From contig NZ_CP077087.1 in NCBI RefSeq assembly GCF_014268495.2, positions 186,001 through 250,000 on the forward strand: a DNA stretch of 64,000 nucleotides, written 5' to 3'. The position numbers and the translations under genes were made by a program. Of this stretch, positions 1-8,281 are shown one piece after another (position 1 is the first letter of the stretch; each line of letters begins with the position of its first letter). The notes beneath the pieces are model-generated. The model did no database searches. It was given only the letters and a program-made list of their open reading frames with translations, and was not told where the DNA came from. The stretch is from Pseudomonas monsensis. GTDB taxonomy: Bacteria; Pseudomonadota; Gammaproteobacteria; Pseudomonadales; Pseudomonadaceae.

Positions 1-202
1 GACCGGCATTCTGAATGCGATCCAGCGCACCGAAATGCAAAACCACCGCGCGATTCTGCGGATCGATCTGCCGCACATTGGAAAATGCCCAGGCCAGGGC
101 GGCCAGCAATGTCACCGCATACAGGGCGAAAAACGCCAAGCGCCCTGCCTGAATCCACGGACTGTTCAGCGCATGTGTTCCACGTGGAACTTCTTCACTC
201 AT
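1..202 (-). CDS. HflK-like SPFH membrane protein, N-terminal part only
   Basis: This is a partial gene whose 3' end lies off the left edge. The visible 67 codons start at an ATG at 202 and read MSEEVPRGTHALNSPWIQAG, then one hydrophobic segment (about residues 22-41). The tail 'IDPQNRAVVLHFGALD' is the usual opening of an SPFH/band-7 domain. The start overlaps the stop of the upstream HflC-like gene by 4 bp (ATGA), so translation is probably coupled. HflK/HflC-type proteins form inner-membrane complexes that modulate the FtsH protease. That role is inferred from family resemblance; this is unlikely to be the canonical hflK, which normally lies by hfq-hflX. A parS-like palindrome overlaps codons 5-9. 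Confidence 0.75.
   Translation of the reverse strand, partial: MSEEVPRGTHALNSPWIQAGRLAFFALYAVTLLAALAWAFSNVRQIDPQNRAVVLHFGALDRIQNAG
176..191. promoter_or_regulatory. parS-like ParB binding site
   Basis: TGTTCCACGTGGAACT matches the 16-bp Pseudomonas parS palindrome TGTTCCACGTGGAACA at 15 positions, and the 14-bp core GTTCCACGTGGAAC is perfect. It sits inside the first codons of the HflK-like gene. ParB, encoded in this window at 31981-32853, would be the ligand. Its function here is inferred from sequence identity and distance from the origin (about 41 kb). Confidence 0.75.
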
Positions 203-1239
203 GGCTGCGATCCGGATTTGCTGTCGACGCTGGGCGGGCCGTCAACCAATACGCGGAAGGGGGCGGCGTCGGTGCGCAGAATCAGTTTGGTGTCCGGTGA
301 AACAATGGTGCCAAGGGTGTCCAGCGAGCGCAGCAAGTTATACAGCTGCGGCGACCCGGCATAGGCGCGGCCATAAATCTGTGCAGCTTCAACCCGCGAT
401 TGCGCTTCAATATCAGCGGCTTTTACCGTGGCGTCCGCCTGCACAATGCGCGCATCGCGCTCGGCCGCAGAACGGATTTGCGCCGCTTCGCGTTTGCCGA
501 TCGCCGTGCGTTCAGTGGCAATGGTTTCACGCTCGGCGCGCATGCGATCCACCGTGGCGGTAAGCGTCACCGACGGCAAGGTCAAGCGCTCGATGCCCAC
601 CTGCACCACGCGCACACCATAAGTGGCGAGCAATTGCTGATCGATCTGCTGACGCAGTTGCGCCTCGAAATCGGCGATGTGCACCTGACTGGCGTCGGTG
701 TTGACCAGGTTCGCCAGGTCAAAACTGCTGGCGGTGGTTTCCAGCGCCGAGCCCACGAACGTGCGAATCTGCCGCGCCGCTTCATCCGGCTGGTTCTGCA
801 CAGCGCGCATGAAACGTTGCACATTGTCCGGATCGCCCTGCACCTGCCACGCCACGTAAGCCTGAACGATGATGCGCAAACCGTCGCGCGTGCCGACATC
901 CTGCAAACCGCTGGAGGTGGTGCGCAGCCGCAGGTCCACCGGGATCGCCGCTTCAAACGGCGCCGGCCAACGCCAGCTCAAACCCGGATCAAGCAGCACA
1001 CGCGACGGATTGCCGAACCGGGTGATGACCGTGGCCTCGCCCGAGCGCACTTGCACCAGACTCGCCGCCGCGATGGCAAACGCCACCAGCAATGCCGCCC
1101 AAGCCATGCGTCGCCAGGGGAACGGCCCCGCTTCTTCCGGCGCACCGTGATGGTGATGGCCATGATGATGGTGATGCCCGCCGTGGCCGTGATCGTGGCC
1201 GCCGTGGTCATGGTGATCGTGAGTGTGCGACTGGCTCAA
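199..1239 (-). CDS. HflC-like SPFH protein with His-rich N-terminus
   Basis: This 346-residue protein has three parts. Residues 1-32 are extremely His-rich (17 His). One membrane segment follows (about 45-65). The rest is an SPFH/band-7 domain opening with 'VRSGEATVITRFGNPSRVLLDPGLSWRWPAPFE' features, then a long Ala/Glu/Arg coiled coil ending near residue 300. The family makes membrane scaffolds and protease modulators. The histidine tract suggests Zn/Ni/Co binding, which is inference. The start is TTG (1239) overlapping the TGA of the upstream gene, because no ATG occurs before the membrane segment. The stop overlaps the next gene's start (ATGA). So three SPFH-type genes are tightly coupled. 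Confidence 0.82.
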   Translation of the reverse strand: MSQSHTHDHHDHGGHDHGHGGHHHHHGHHHHGAPEEAGPFPWRRMAWAALLVAFAIAAASLVQVRSGEATVITRFGNPSRVLLDPGLSWRWPAPFEAAIPVDLRLRTTSSGLQDVGTRDGLRIIVQAYVAWQVQGDPDNVQRFMRAVQNQPDEAARQIRTFVGSALETTASSFDLANLVNTDASQVHIADFEAQLRQQIDQQLLATYGVRVVQVGIERLTLPSVTLTATVDRMRAERETIATERTAIGKREAAQIRSAAERDARIVQADATVKAADIEAQSRVEAAQIYGRAYAGSPQLYNLLRSLDTLGTIVSPDTKLILRTDAAPFRVLVDGPPSVDSKSGSQP

Positions 1240-3197
1240 TGGGCAACTCCTGGTTGAGCGGTGGTGCGCGCGGGCGATGGATCAGCCGGCAGCGTAAACG
1301 TACGCAAGTCGATGGTCGGCGCATTGCTGCTGCCACCCAGACGATGGTCGAGCACCAGCAATTTGGCTTTGCTCAAGCCTTGGCTGAGCTGACTGAGGTA
1401 TTGCTCCAGAACGAACGCCTGGCCGGCGCTGGCGTAGGCTTTTTGCTCGGCAGTGAATTTCAGCTCCGCGGCCTGCGCCGAAGCATTGATTTCGCGCGCA
1501 TTGGCGCTGGCCTGGTCGCGGGCGAGGCTGGCCTGCAACTGCGCCTGATTACTCGCTTCAGCCGCCGCTCCCCGCTCACGGGCGATTAACGCCTGCGCAC
1601 CAATCTGCGCTGCTTGCACGCTGTGATACGCGTTGGCCGCACCGGCCGGCGGATGAATGGCTTCAACCACCGTGGCAAGAATCTCCACCCCGCTGTCGAG
1701 CTTTTGCAGATCGTTTTGCACCGCGCGACCAATCTGATCACCCAGCCCTACCCGATCGGTACCGAGCAAACCGTCGAGCGTGCGCGAAGCGAAATCGTGC
1801 ACCAGAATCCGGCTGGCCGTGCTGCGGATCAACGTCGGGACATCGGCACAGTTATAGGTCGCCGCCAATGCCGCCTGGTCACTCAGGCCAATGCGATAGA
1901 CAAACCGCACGTCCATGTTGACGATCTGGAAGCTCTGCTGCTCGCCGCGGCTGCTGGCAATCACCTGAGACTTGTCGTTGACGTGACTGGCGTCCCACAG
2001 ACGATTGGCCGTCATGGGGGCCGGGCCTTCGGCAGGATCGGGCTGAACCGGCGCCGGGTTTTCGCCGACGCTGGTCGCCAGTTCGTGGACGACGCCGTTT
2101 TCCACGTTCAGCACCCGTCCCAGCGGCCACGGCAAACCAACGTGCAACCCGGGAGCGAACACCTGCACCGGTTTGCCGAAACGCTCGTAGATCCCACGAC
2201 CTTGCAACGGAATTTCATGAATGCCGGTCAGCAGCCAGCCGAGTCCCACAACCAGCGCCAGCACAGGCAGAAATGCGCGGCGCATGTAGCTGAACGCCCA
2301 GATCTGGCGCAGATCGATGCCGAAACGGTTGTGCAACTCGTGCTGCAACGCGAGTAACGGTTGCGGCGGCCAACGCAGCAGATCGGCGCTAAAGGTGCGC
2401 GCCAGCAGGGTCGGCTCGAGTTGCTCGCGACGAGGACTGAATAGTGACAATACGGCGCGCAATAACAGCTCGATCGCGACCAGTCCCGGCAAGATTCCAA
2501 TCAGTACGGCCACGCGAACCGGCCACACGGCGCTCTCGCTGGCGAACAGTAAACACAGTGCGCCCAGCACCAGAGTGATAATCACCACCCGCGTCAGTTG
2601 CGCCAGCGAGCCCGCTTCTGGCCATTGCGCCGGACTCTCTTGTGCCAGGTGCCGCTCCAGTACCAGCAAGGCGAAGGCCAGCAACAACGCCATCACCGCG
2701 CCAACGGTGGCAGACAAACCCACCGCCGCAGCCGGTAGCGCGAGGTTCCACGCCTGCTCGATGCCAAGCAACACCAGCATCGCCCAGCCACCCAGCCACA
2801 ACGTCGCCGCACCGATCTGGCCAAGCCAATGCAAACTGCGCTGACTCAAGCGTTCCAACAGCTGCTCGTACCATCCCTGCGCAGCAGACGGTTCTTCCAT
2901 TGTTGGAGGATTCGACGCCAGAGGCGTCATCACCCGCTCACGCCATCGCGCCACCCACCACGCCGATTGCAAACCAGCGACCAGCACCAGCAACGCCGCA
3001 CTCTGGTTGACCAACAGCGGCAGCCACAACGACTGCGGCGCGAACAACCCGACAAAAAACGCCAGCACCCACCCGGCCCCGGCCAAGCCGCCAAGGCCGA
3101 TGGCCCAGCGCCGTAATCGCCGACCTTGCATCGCCGCCTGCTGAAAGCGCGGCAATCCGGTCACTGGCGTGCCTTCAACTTCCAGATCGACTTGCAT
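1236..3197 (-). CDS. Multi-pass membrane protein with C-terminal SPFH (HflK-like) domain
   Basis: The 653-residue product is about twice the length of ordinary HflK. The first roughly 330 residues contain about six or seven hydrophobic segments (for example around 30-50, 58-80, 125-145, 155-180, 200-245 and 310-330). After them comes a band-7 domain ('GRGIYERFGKPVQVFAPGLHVGLPWPLG') and an Ala/Gln/Glu-rich coiled coil typical of HflK. The ATG at 3197 is the first in frame. An 8+5+8 palindrome lies about 30 bp upstream. It heads the SPFH run. Function is unknown; a membrane quality-control or metal-stress role is only inferred from the domain and the His-rich partner. Confidence 0.78.
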   Translation of the reverse strand: MQVDLEVEGTPVTGLPRFQQAAMQGRRLRRWAIGLGGLAGAGWVLAFFVGLFAPQSLWLPLLVNQSAALLVLVAGLQSAWWVARWRERVMTPLASNPPTMEEPSAAQGWYEQLLERLSQRSLHWLGQIGAATLWLGGWAMLVLLGIEQAWNLALPAAAVGLSATVGAVMALLLAFALLVLERHLAQESPAQWPEAGSLAQLTRVVIITLVLGALCLLFASESAVWPVRVAVLIGILPGLVAIELLLRAVLSLFSPRREQLEPTLLARTFSADLLRWPPQPLLALQHELHNRFGIDLRQIWAFSYMRRAFLPVLALVVGLGWLLTGIHEIPLQGRGIYERFGKPVQVFAPGLHVGLPWPLGRVLNVENGVVHELATSVGENPAPVQPDPAEGPAPMTANRLWDASHVNDKSQVIASSRGEQQSFQIVNMDVRFVYRIGLSDQAALAATYNCADVPTLIRSTASRILVHDFASRTLDGLLGTDRVGLGDQIGRAVQNDLQKLDSGVEILATVVEAIHPPAGAANAYHSVQAAQIGAQALIARERGAAAEASNQAQLQASLARDQASANAREINASAQAAELKFTAEQKAYASAGQAFVLEQYLSQLSQGLSKAKLLVLDHRLGGSSNAPTIDLRTFTLPADPSPARTTAQPGVAH

Positions 3198-3227
3198 AAC
3201 ACCCCGAAATCATTGGTTCACTGCGCA

Positions 3228-3248
3228 TATCGTTACGATATAACGATA
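3228..3248. promoter_or_regulatory. Palindromic operator candidate upstream of the SPFH run
   Basis: Two perfect 8-bp arms, TATCGTTA and TAACGATA, are separated by 5 bp. A second, overlapping palindrome (ATATCG, 3-bp spacer, CGATAT) covers 3227-3241. The site lies 31 bp before the start of the SPFH operon in an AT-rich gap of 210 bp, which is where a repressor or activator would bind. The cognate regulator is not identifiable in the window. Confidence 0.5.
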
Positions 3249-3407
3249 ATCGTGAAATATTCGTACACAATTGCATTTATCTAAAGATTTCCAACCTGTC
3301 GCTTGCCTGAAGCCTTGACCGAAATGTCGATAAACGCACATATTACGCTCGTAATTTTCTTCGCCGACTACTTTTAGCATCCGCATCCATCAAGCAGGAG
3401 CAAGCGC

Positions 3408-4808
3408 ATGAGCAACTATGACGTAGTGATTCTGGGCGGCGGCCCCGGTGGTTATAACGCGGCGATCCGCGCTGGCCAGTTGGGTCTCAAAGCCGCTTGC
3501 GTCGAAGGTCGCGCGACCTTGGGCGGCACCTGCCTGAATGTCGGCTGCATGCCTTCCAAAGCGCTGCTGCATGCCTCGGAGCTGTATGACGCAGCGATGG
3601 GTGCGGAATTCGCCAACCTCGGCATCGAGGTCAGACCCACGCTGAATCTGGCGCAGATGATGAAGCAGAAAGACGAAAGCGTGAGCGGCCTGACCAAAGG
3701 CATCGAGTTCCTCTTTCGCAAAAACAAGGTCGACTGGATCAAGGGCTGGGGCCATATCGACGGCCCGGGCAAAGTCAGCGTAACCAACGATCAGGGCAGC
3801 AAGGTCGAACTGACCGCCAAGGACATCATCATCGCCACCGGCTCCGAGCCCACTCCCCTGCCCGGCGTGGAGATCGACAACCAACGCATTCTGGATTCCA
3901 CCGGTGCCCTGTCGCTGAGCGAAGTACCCAGCCATCTGGTGGTGATCGGCGCCGGGGTCATCGGCCTCGAACTGGGGTCGGTGTGGCGGCGTCTGGGCGC
4001 GCAGGTCACCGTGGTCGAATACCTCGATCGCATCTGCCCCGGAGTCGATGCCGAGGCCGGCAAAACCCTGCAGCGTTCGCTGAGCAAACAAGGGATCGCC
4101 TTCAAGTTGAGTTCGAAAGTCACCAGCGCTACCTCGTCAGCCAGCGGTGTGCAGCTCAGCGTCGAGCCTTCGGCCGGCGGCAGCGCTGAGTTGCTGGAAG
4201 CCGACTACGTGCTGGTGGCCATCGGGCGTCGTCCGTACACCCAGGGCCTGGGTCTGGAAAACGTGGGGCTGAGCACCGATAAACGCGGCATGCTCGCCAA
4301 CAGGCAACACCGCACCGAAGCGCCCGGCGTGTGGGTGATCGGCGACGTCACGTCGGGGCCGATGCTTGCGCACAAGGCCGAAGATGAAGCGATGGTCTGC
4401 GTCGAGCAGATCCACGGCAAGGCCGGCGAGGTCAACTACGACCTGATCCCCAACGTGATCTACACCAAACCGGAACTGGCCAGCGTCGGCAAGACTGAAG
4501 AGCAGCTCAAGGCCGAAGGTCGCGCTTACAAAGTCGGCAAGTTTCCGTTTACCGCCAACAGCCGGGCGAAGATCAACCACGAGACTGAAGGCTTTGCCAA
4601 AGTCCTCGCTGACGAACGCACGGACGAAATTCTCGGGGTGCATCTGGTCGGCCCGAGCGTGAGCGAAATGATCGGCGAATTCTGTGTGGCAATGGAGTTC
4701 AGCGCTTCGGCGCAGGACATTGCGCTGACGTGTCATCCGCACCCGACGCGCTCCGAAGCGTTGCGCCAGGCAGCAATGAATGTCGAGGGGATGGCGACGC
4801 AGATGTAA
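3408..4808 (+). CDS. lpdA: Dihydrolipoyl dehydrogenase
   Basis: This 466-residue flavoprotein is the E3 subunit that reoxidises dihydrolipoyl groups of 2-oxoacid dehydrogenase complexes with NAD+. An FAD-binding GGGPGG lies at residues 10-15, the redox disulfide C42-LNVG-C47 follows, and the NAD-binding glycine motif 'VIGAGVIGLELGSVW' is near 185. The catalytic HPHPT motif is near the C-terminus. Length fits the family. The start has a good ribosome site (AGGAG 8 nt ahead). It stands alone, not in an operon with E1/E2, so it resembles the orphan third Lpd (LPD-3 type) of pseudomonads. This assignment to LPD-3 is from recalled similarity. Confidence 0.93.
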   Translation: MSNYDVVILGGGPGGYNAAIRAGQLGLKAACVEGRATLGGTCLNVGCMPSKALLHASELYDAAMGAEFANLGIEVRPTLNLAQMMKQKDESVSGLTKGIEFLFRKNKVDWIKGWGHIDGPGKVSVTNDQGSKVELTAKDIIIATGSEPTPLPGVEIDNQRILDSTGALSLSEVPSHLVVIGAGVIGLELGSVWRRLGAQVTVVEYLDRICPGVDAEAGKTLQRSLSKQGIAFKLSSKVTSATSSASGVQLSVEPSAGGSAELLEADYVLVAIGRRPYTQGLGLENVGLSTDKRGMLANRQHRTEAPGVWVIGDVTSGPMLAHKAEDEAMVCVEQIHGKAGEVNYDLIPNVIYTKPELASVGKTEEQLKAEGRAYKVGKFPFTANSRAKINHETEGFAKVLADERTDEILGVHLVGPSVSEMIGEFCVAMEFSASAQDIALTCHPHPTRSEALRQAAMNVEGMATQM

Positions 4809-4828
4809 TCAAGGCGGAGAAACCGTTA

Positions 4829-4893
4829 TCGCCGGCAGGCTGGCTCCCACCTTTGACCGCGTTCCAATGTGGGAGCGAGCAGGCTGGCGATGA
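4829..4893. repeat. REP pair between convergent genes
   Basis: Two inverted copies of a Pseudomonas REP-type sequence occur here: 'tcgccggcaggctggctccc' and, on the other strand, 'gggagcgagcaggctggcga'. They fill the gap between lpdA and the convergent Lrp gene and can fold into a long hairpin. They probably help end both transcripts. Confidence 0.75.
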
Positions 4894-4902
4894 AGGCCGG
4901 CC

Positions 4903-5376
4903 TTAATCCGGAAGATGCCCCAACGGCAACGCCCCCGGCGTCTTCACCGTGTGAATCGCAAAGTTGCTGCGAATGTCGCTCACCCCCGGCAACTTCAACA
5001 GACACCCGCTGAGAAAGCGGTCATACGCGCGCAGATCCGGCACCACCACCTGCAAGAGAAAATCCGACTCACCGGAAACGAGAAACGCGGAAATCACTTC
5101 CGGTAACGCGGTGACCGCTTCATAAAAAGCCTCGGCCTGTGCGTCGTTGTGCCGCTCGACCTTGACCCCGACAAACACCGTCAGACCCAGCCCCACTTCA
5201 TCGCGATCCAGATTGGCCTGGTAACCGCGAATCACGCCGGCCTCCTCCAGCATCCGCACCCGACGCAGACAAGGCGATGCCGACAGGCCGATTTCGTCAG
5301 CCAGTTCGACGTTGCTCAGGCGTCCGTTACGTTGCAGGGCGGCGAGAATCTTGCGATCAAAGGCGTCCAGTTTCAT
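4903..5376 (-). CDS. Lrp/AsnC-family transcriptional regulator
   Basis: The 157-residue protein has an N-terminal winged helix-turn-helix beginning 'MKLDAFDRKILAALQ', with a recognition helix 'ELADEIGLSASPCLRRVRML' around 22-41. An AsnC/RAM ligand-binding domain follows (from about 65). The ATG at 5376 was chosen because family members start at this Met and the upstream 28 codons of the open frame have no Lrp-like content. It is divergent from a LysE-type exporter (144-bp gap), the classic arrangement for an amino-acid-responsive regulator controlling an exporter. That pairing is inference. Confidence 0.9.
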   Translation of the reverse strand: MKLDAFDRKILAALQRNGRLSNVELADEIGLSASPCLRRVRMLEEAGVIRGYQANLDRDEVGLGLTVFVGVKVERHNDAQAEAFYEAVTALPEVISAFLVSGESDFLLQVVVPDLRAYDRFLSGCLLKLPGVSDIRSNFAIHTVKTPGALPLGHLPD

Positions 5377-5519
5377 GTTTGGCAGATTCCGAGAGTAAAG
5401 CCGCTGAAACCAGCAGGTTATGCCAAACCTGCAGGCTTTTGAAGCGGACTTCGCAAGCACCTGCCCCGCCCTTGCGCTCTAGACTTGGCTCACCGAATCG
5501 ACAACGAAAGGGGTGTGAG

Positions 5520-6149
5520 GTGGCGAGTCTCTGGCTGTTTTTTCTGGCTTTGGCGGTGGTCTATCTGTTGCCCGGCCCGGACATGATCCTGCTGCTGCAA
5601 ACCGGTGCCCGGCAGGGTCGCGGTGCGGCACTGGCGACGGCGACAGGCCTGGCAATTGCCCGCAGCTGTCACGTGGCATTGGCGGCGTTGGGGCTGGCGG
5701 CGCTGTTCAAGGCCGCGCCGTGGACATTCGAAGTGGTACGGCTGGCCGGCGCGGCGTATCTGCTGTGGATCGGTATCCAGTGCCTGCGCAACACGCTGGT
5801 GCCGAACCTGAATACCGGCGACGTTGCCGGCATGCCCGGGCAATGGCGTGAAGCGATCCGGCGCGGTGTGCTGACCAACCTGCTCAACCCGAAGGCGTTG
5901 CTGTTCTGCTCAGTGCTGTTGCCGCAATTCATCGTCGCCGAAGGCGCGCCGGTGCTGACCCAATTCGCCGTGCTCGGCGCCCTGCTGGTCGGCATCGGCC
6001 TGCTGTTCGACAGTGCATATGCCCTGACCGGCGCCGCCCTGGGCCGCTGGCTGCAACACAGCCCGACGGCGCAACGCGTTCAACAGTGGCTGTTCGGCAG
6101 CCTGCTGATCGGCTTCGCGGTGCGCCTGACGTTTGTGCAACAGGCTTAG
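5520..6149 (+). CDS. LysE/RhtB-family amino-acid exporter
   Basis: The product is a 209-residue inner-membrane protein with about six hydrophobic segments and the family signature near the N-terminus ('LPGPDMILLLQTGARQGRGAAL'). 'NLLNPKALLFCSVLLPQF' follows around residue 120. The start is GTG at 5520, preceded by AAAGGGG at a proper distance; the open frame upstream is not LysE-like. Members export homoserine, threonine, lysine or related compounds; the substrate cannot be told from sequence. The divergent Lrp-type gene is the likely regulator. Its 3' end overlaps the convergent next gene by 4 bp. Confidence 0.88.
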   Translation: MASLWLFFLALAVVYLLPGPDMILLLQTGARQGRGAALATATGLAIARSCHVALAALGLAALFKAAPWTFEVVRLAGAAYLLWIGIQCLRNTLVPNLNTGDVAGMPGQWREAIRRGVLTNLLNPKALLFCSVLLPQFIVAEGAPVLTQFAVLGALLVGIGLLFDSAYALTGAALGRWLQHSPTAQRVQQWLFGSLLIGFAVRLTFVQQA

Positions 6150-8281
6150 ACGTCGGGCGTCTTGCGACGGCGACGGCTGATCAACAACAACGCGGCGGCG
6201 CTGCCCAGCCCGAGGACACCGATCACTGGCCATTTGTAGGGTCGCAGCGTTGTGCGCACGGCATCGGTGACCTGGGTGACGTAACGTTTGTCGGCGTTTT
6301 CGAAATCCGGATACGGACACTGATGGCCAAAATCCACCGCCCAGGGCACGTACGGACCTTCCTTCACGTAGCGCTGATATAACGCGCTCTGCTCTTCCAG
6401 GCTGCTGTTCCAGCCTGCGGCCGAGCACAATACGGCGGCAAACGCCTGACTGGTGTGCGGCAGGTTGTCGGCGGCGCGACTGGCCAGCGCGGTGGCGACA
6501 AAACGGTAGTGATAACGCTGATCCGGTTGCGCTTCGCTGGCCTTCTGGCGCTGCACTTCGGCTTCGGATACCAGCGGGCCGACGTTCAGCTCGACGGATT
6601 CCAGGCTGTAATTGCCCCCGAACGTGGCGTAGTCCGGCGCCATCTCGAATCCGAGGATGTCCATGCCCCACTCACGGGCGGTCCACGCCGCGTTGTACAA
6701 CGCACTGGCGCGTTTGGTCGGCCACCACGCGGCATCGGCCTTCAGCCGCTGCTCACCGTAGAGACGGGCCTTGTTCTGCAGATCGGGGTTGTCGAAATAA
6801 GCCACCGCGTCGGCGTAATGCCCTTCACGCAACAAGCGTCGGCCAAGCAGATTGCGCAGGCTGGCGGCGACCGGCAGCGGCACGTAGTTGTCGCGTTCCT
6901 GCTGGGTTCGCGCCGCTGGGGCCGGGACGTTTTCATCCACGTACCGCTTTAATTCTTCCACCGTCAGCACACGTTCGGCCACGGTCGCAGCGTCAAACCA
7001 ATAGGTGCTGTTGCTGCGATACAACTGCACGAAGGCTTGCAGGTATTCGCCACGCTGCAAGGCGAGAATCGCGCTTTCGCCCTCAACCCGGCATTTCGGC
7101 TGAACGGTTTCAAACGCCCAGTCTGGCGTGCGTCGATAGCCCCAGTCTTCGGCCTGCGGGAAGGCTTGCGCGGCTTTCGCATAAGCGGCGGCAGCGCCAG
7201 TCTTATCGCCGTCACGCACCGCCAGTTTGGCCCGTAACCACCACGCCAGACCGCCGTCCCCGGCATTTTCAAGAAAGGCCTTGGCGCTGGCGTAATCGCC
7301 CTGTTGATAACTCATCGTTGCCAGCCGATCAGCATTTTCCAGGCTGCCACGGGTACTGTCCTGTAGCAGCTTCACGAGTTTTTTCTCATTCGGCGGTTCA
7401 TCGCCAAACGACCAGCCAAGACGGCTGACCAGAGAAGCCGTGACCAATTGCTGCACGGCTTTGCGCTGGAGCAAATCCGCCAGTTCAGCCTCGGGCAGCT
7501 CGGCCAACTCATTCATCAATTGCTTCAGAGAGGTATACCCGACGGCCGAGCCGTGCAGGTTTTGCGCTTCATACAGTTCGATCGCGCCACTCCAGTCGCC
7601 GGCGGTGCGCAACACGCGCGCCTCTTCGCCGAGGCTGGCGACCCCCAGTTCCAGCGGGTCGCTGAAGCCGTCGATGCTCAGTTGCCGGGCCTGGCGGAAG
7701 GCATCGCGCGATTGTTCCAGCGCCTCTGGCGCATCCCCCGCCTCAGTGCTCATGGCAAACCAGGTACGGCCCAACGAGTACGCAGCCCAGGTGCTGCGCA
7801 ACGGACGTTGATCGGCCGGCAGCGCCAGCAGCTTGCTGAAGTACTCGACCGCCAATGGATGATTGCCCGTGGCAAATGCCACGGCGCCAGCCACATACAA
7901 ACGGATTTCCGGCGGCAGACTGGCGCCCTGCGCCTCGGCCTGACGCGCATCACTCAAGCCACGCAACTGTTTGACCAGCGCTTGCTGTTCGGCGCTCAGA
8001 CCGGCCTGCTCGGCGGTCTCCCGCGCCGCAGCAGCTGCGCTCTCATCGCCGTACAGATCATCGGGATTACGCGTCGCGGCCGTGGCGTTTTTCAGCCCGG
8101 CGATGGTTTTGCCGAGGCGGCTGATCTCGAAGTTGAAGTTGCCCTCCGGCAGATCGGCCAGGGTCTGCCCGCGATTGTCGAGCAGACGCAGCGGGAAGTC
8201 CGGGCCGCAGGCCAACGCCGAACCCAGCGGCAGGCTGAGACTCAGGCAGAGCAAATGGCGGGGCCAGTTACGGGTCAACAT
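6146..8281 (-). CDS. Large exported repeat protein, C-terminal membrane anchor (unknown function)
   Basis: The product has 711 residues. It opens with a signal peptide (LLCLSLSLPLGSALA, then CGPDFPL), whose AxA site fits signal peptidase I better than a lipobox. The middle is helical and rich in alanine and leucine, with TPR/Sel1-like spacing ('YFSKLLALPADQRPLRSTWAAYSLGRTWF', 'YASAKAFLENAGDGGLAWWLRAKLA'). The end is one membrane span (VIGVLGLGSAAALLLI) and a basic tail RRRRK. The start at 8281 has a GGAGGT site. It overlaps the upstream DUF3142-like gene by 14 bp, so the two are probably co-translated and act together in the envelope. I do not recognise a function. Confidence 0.75.
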   Translation of the reverse strand: MLTRNWPRHLLCLSLSLPLGSALACGPDFPLRLLDNRGQTLADLPEGNFNFEISRLGKTIAGLKNATAATRNPDDLYGDESAAAAARETAEQAGLSAEQQALVKQLRGLSDARQAEAQGASLPPEIRLYVAGAVAFATGNHPLAVEYFSKLLALPADQRPLRSTWAAYSLGRTWFAMSTEAGDAPEALEQSRDAFRQARQLSIDGFSDPLELGVASLGEEARVLRTAGDWSGAIELYEAQNLHGSAVGYTSLKQLMNELAELPEAELADLLQRKAVQQLVTASLVSRLGWSFGDEPPNEKKLVKLLQDSTRGSLENADRLATMSYQQGDYASAKAFLENAGDGGLAWWLRAKLAVRDGDKTGAAAAYAKAAQAFPQAEDWGYRRTPDWAFETVQPKCRVEGESAILALQRGEYLQAFVQLYRSNSTYWFDAATVAERVLTVEELKRYVDENVPAPAARTQQERDNYVPLPVAASLRNLLGRRLLREGHYADAVAYFDNPDLQNKARLYGEQRLKADAAWWPTKRASALYNAAWTAREWGMDILGFEMAPDYATFGGNYSLESVELNVGPLVSEAEVQRQKASEAQPDQRYHYRFVATALASRAADNLPHTSQAFAAVLCSAAGWNSSLEEQSALYQRYVKEGPYVPWAVDFGHQCPYPDFENADKRYVTQVTDAVRTTLRPYKWPVIGVLGLGSAAALLLISRRRRKTPDV

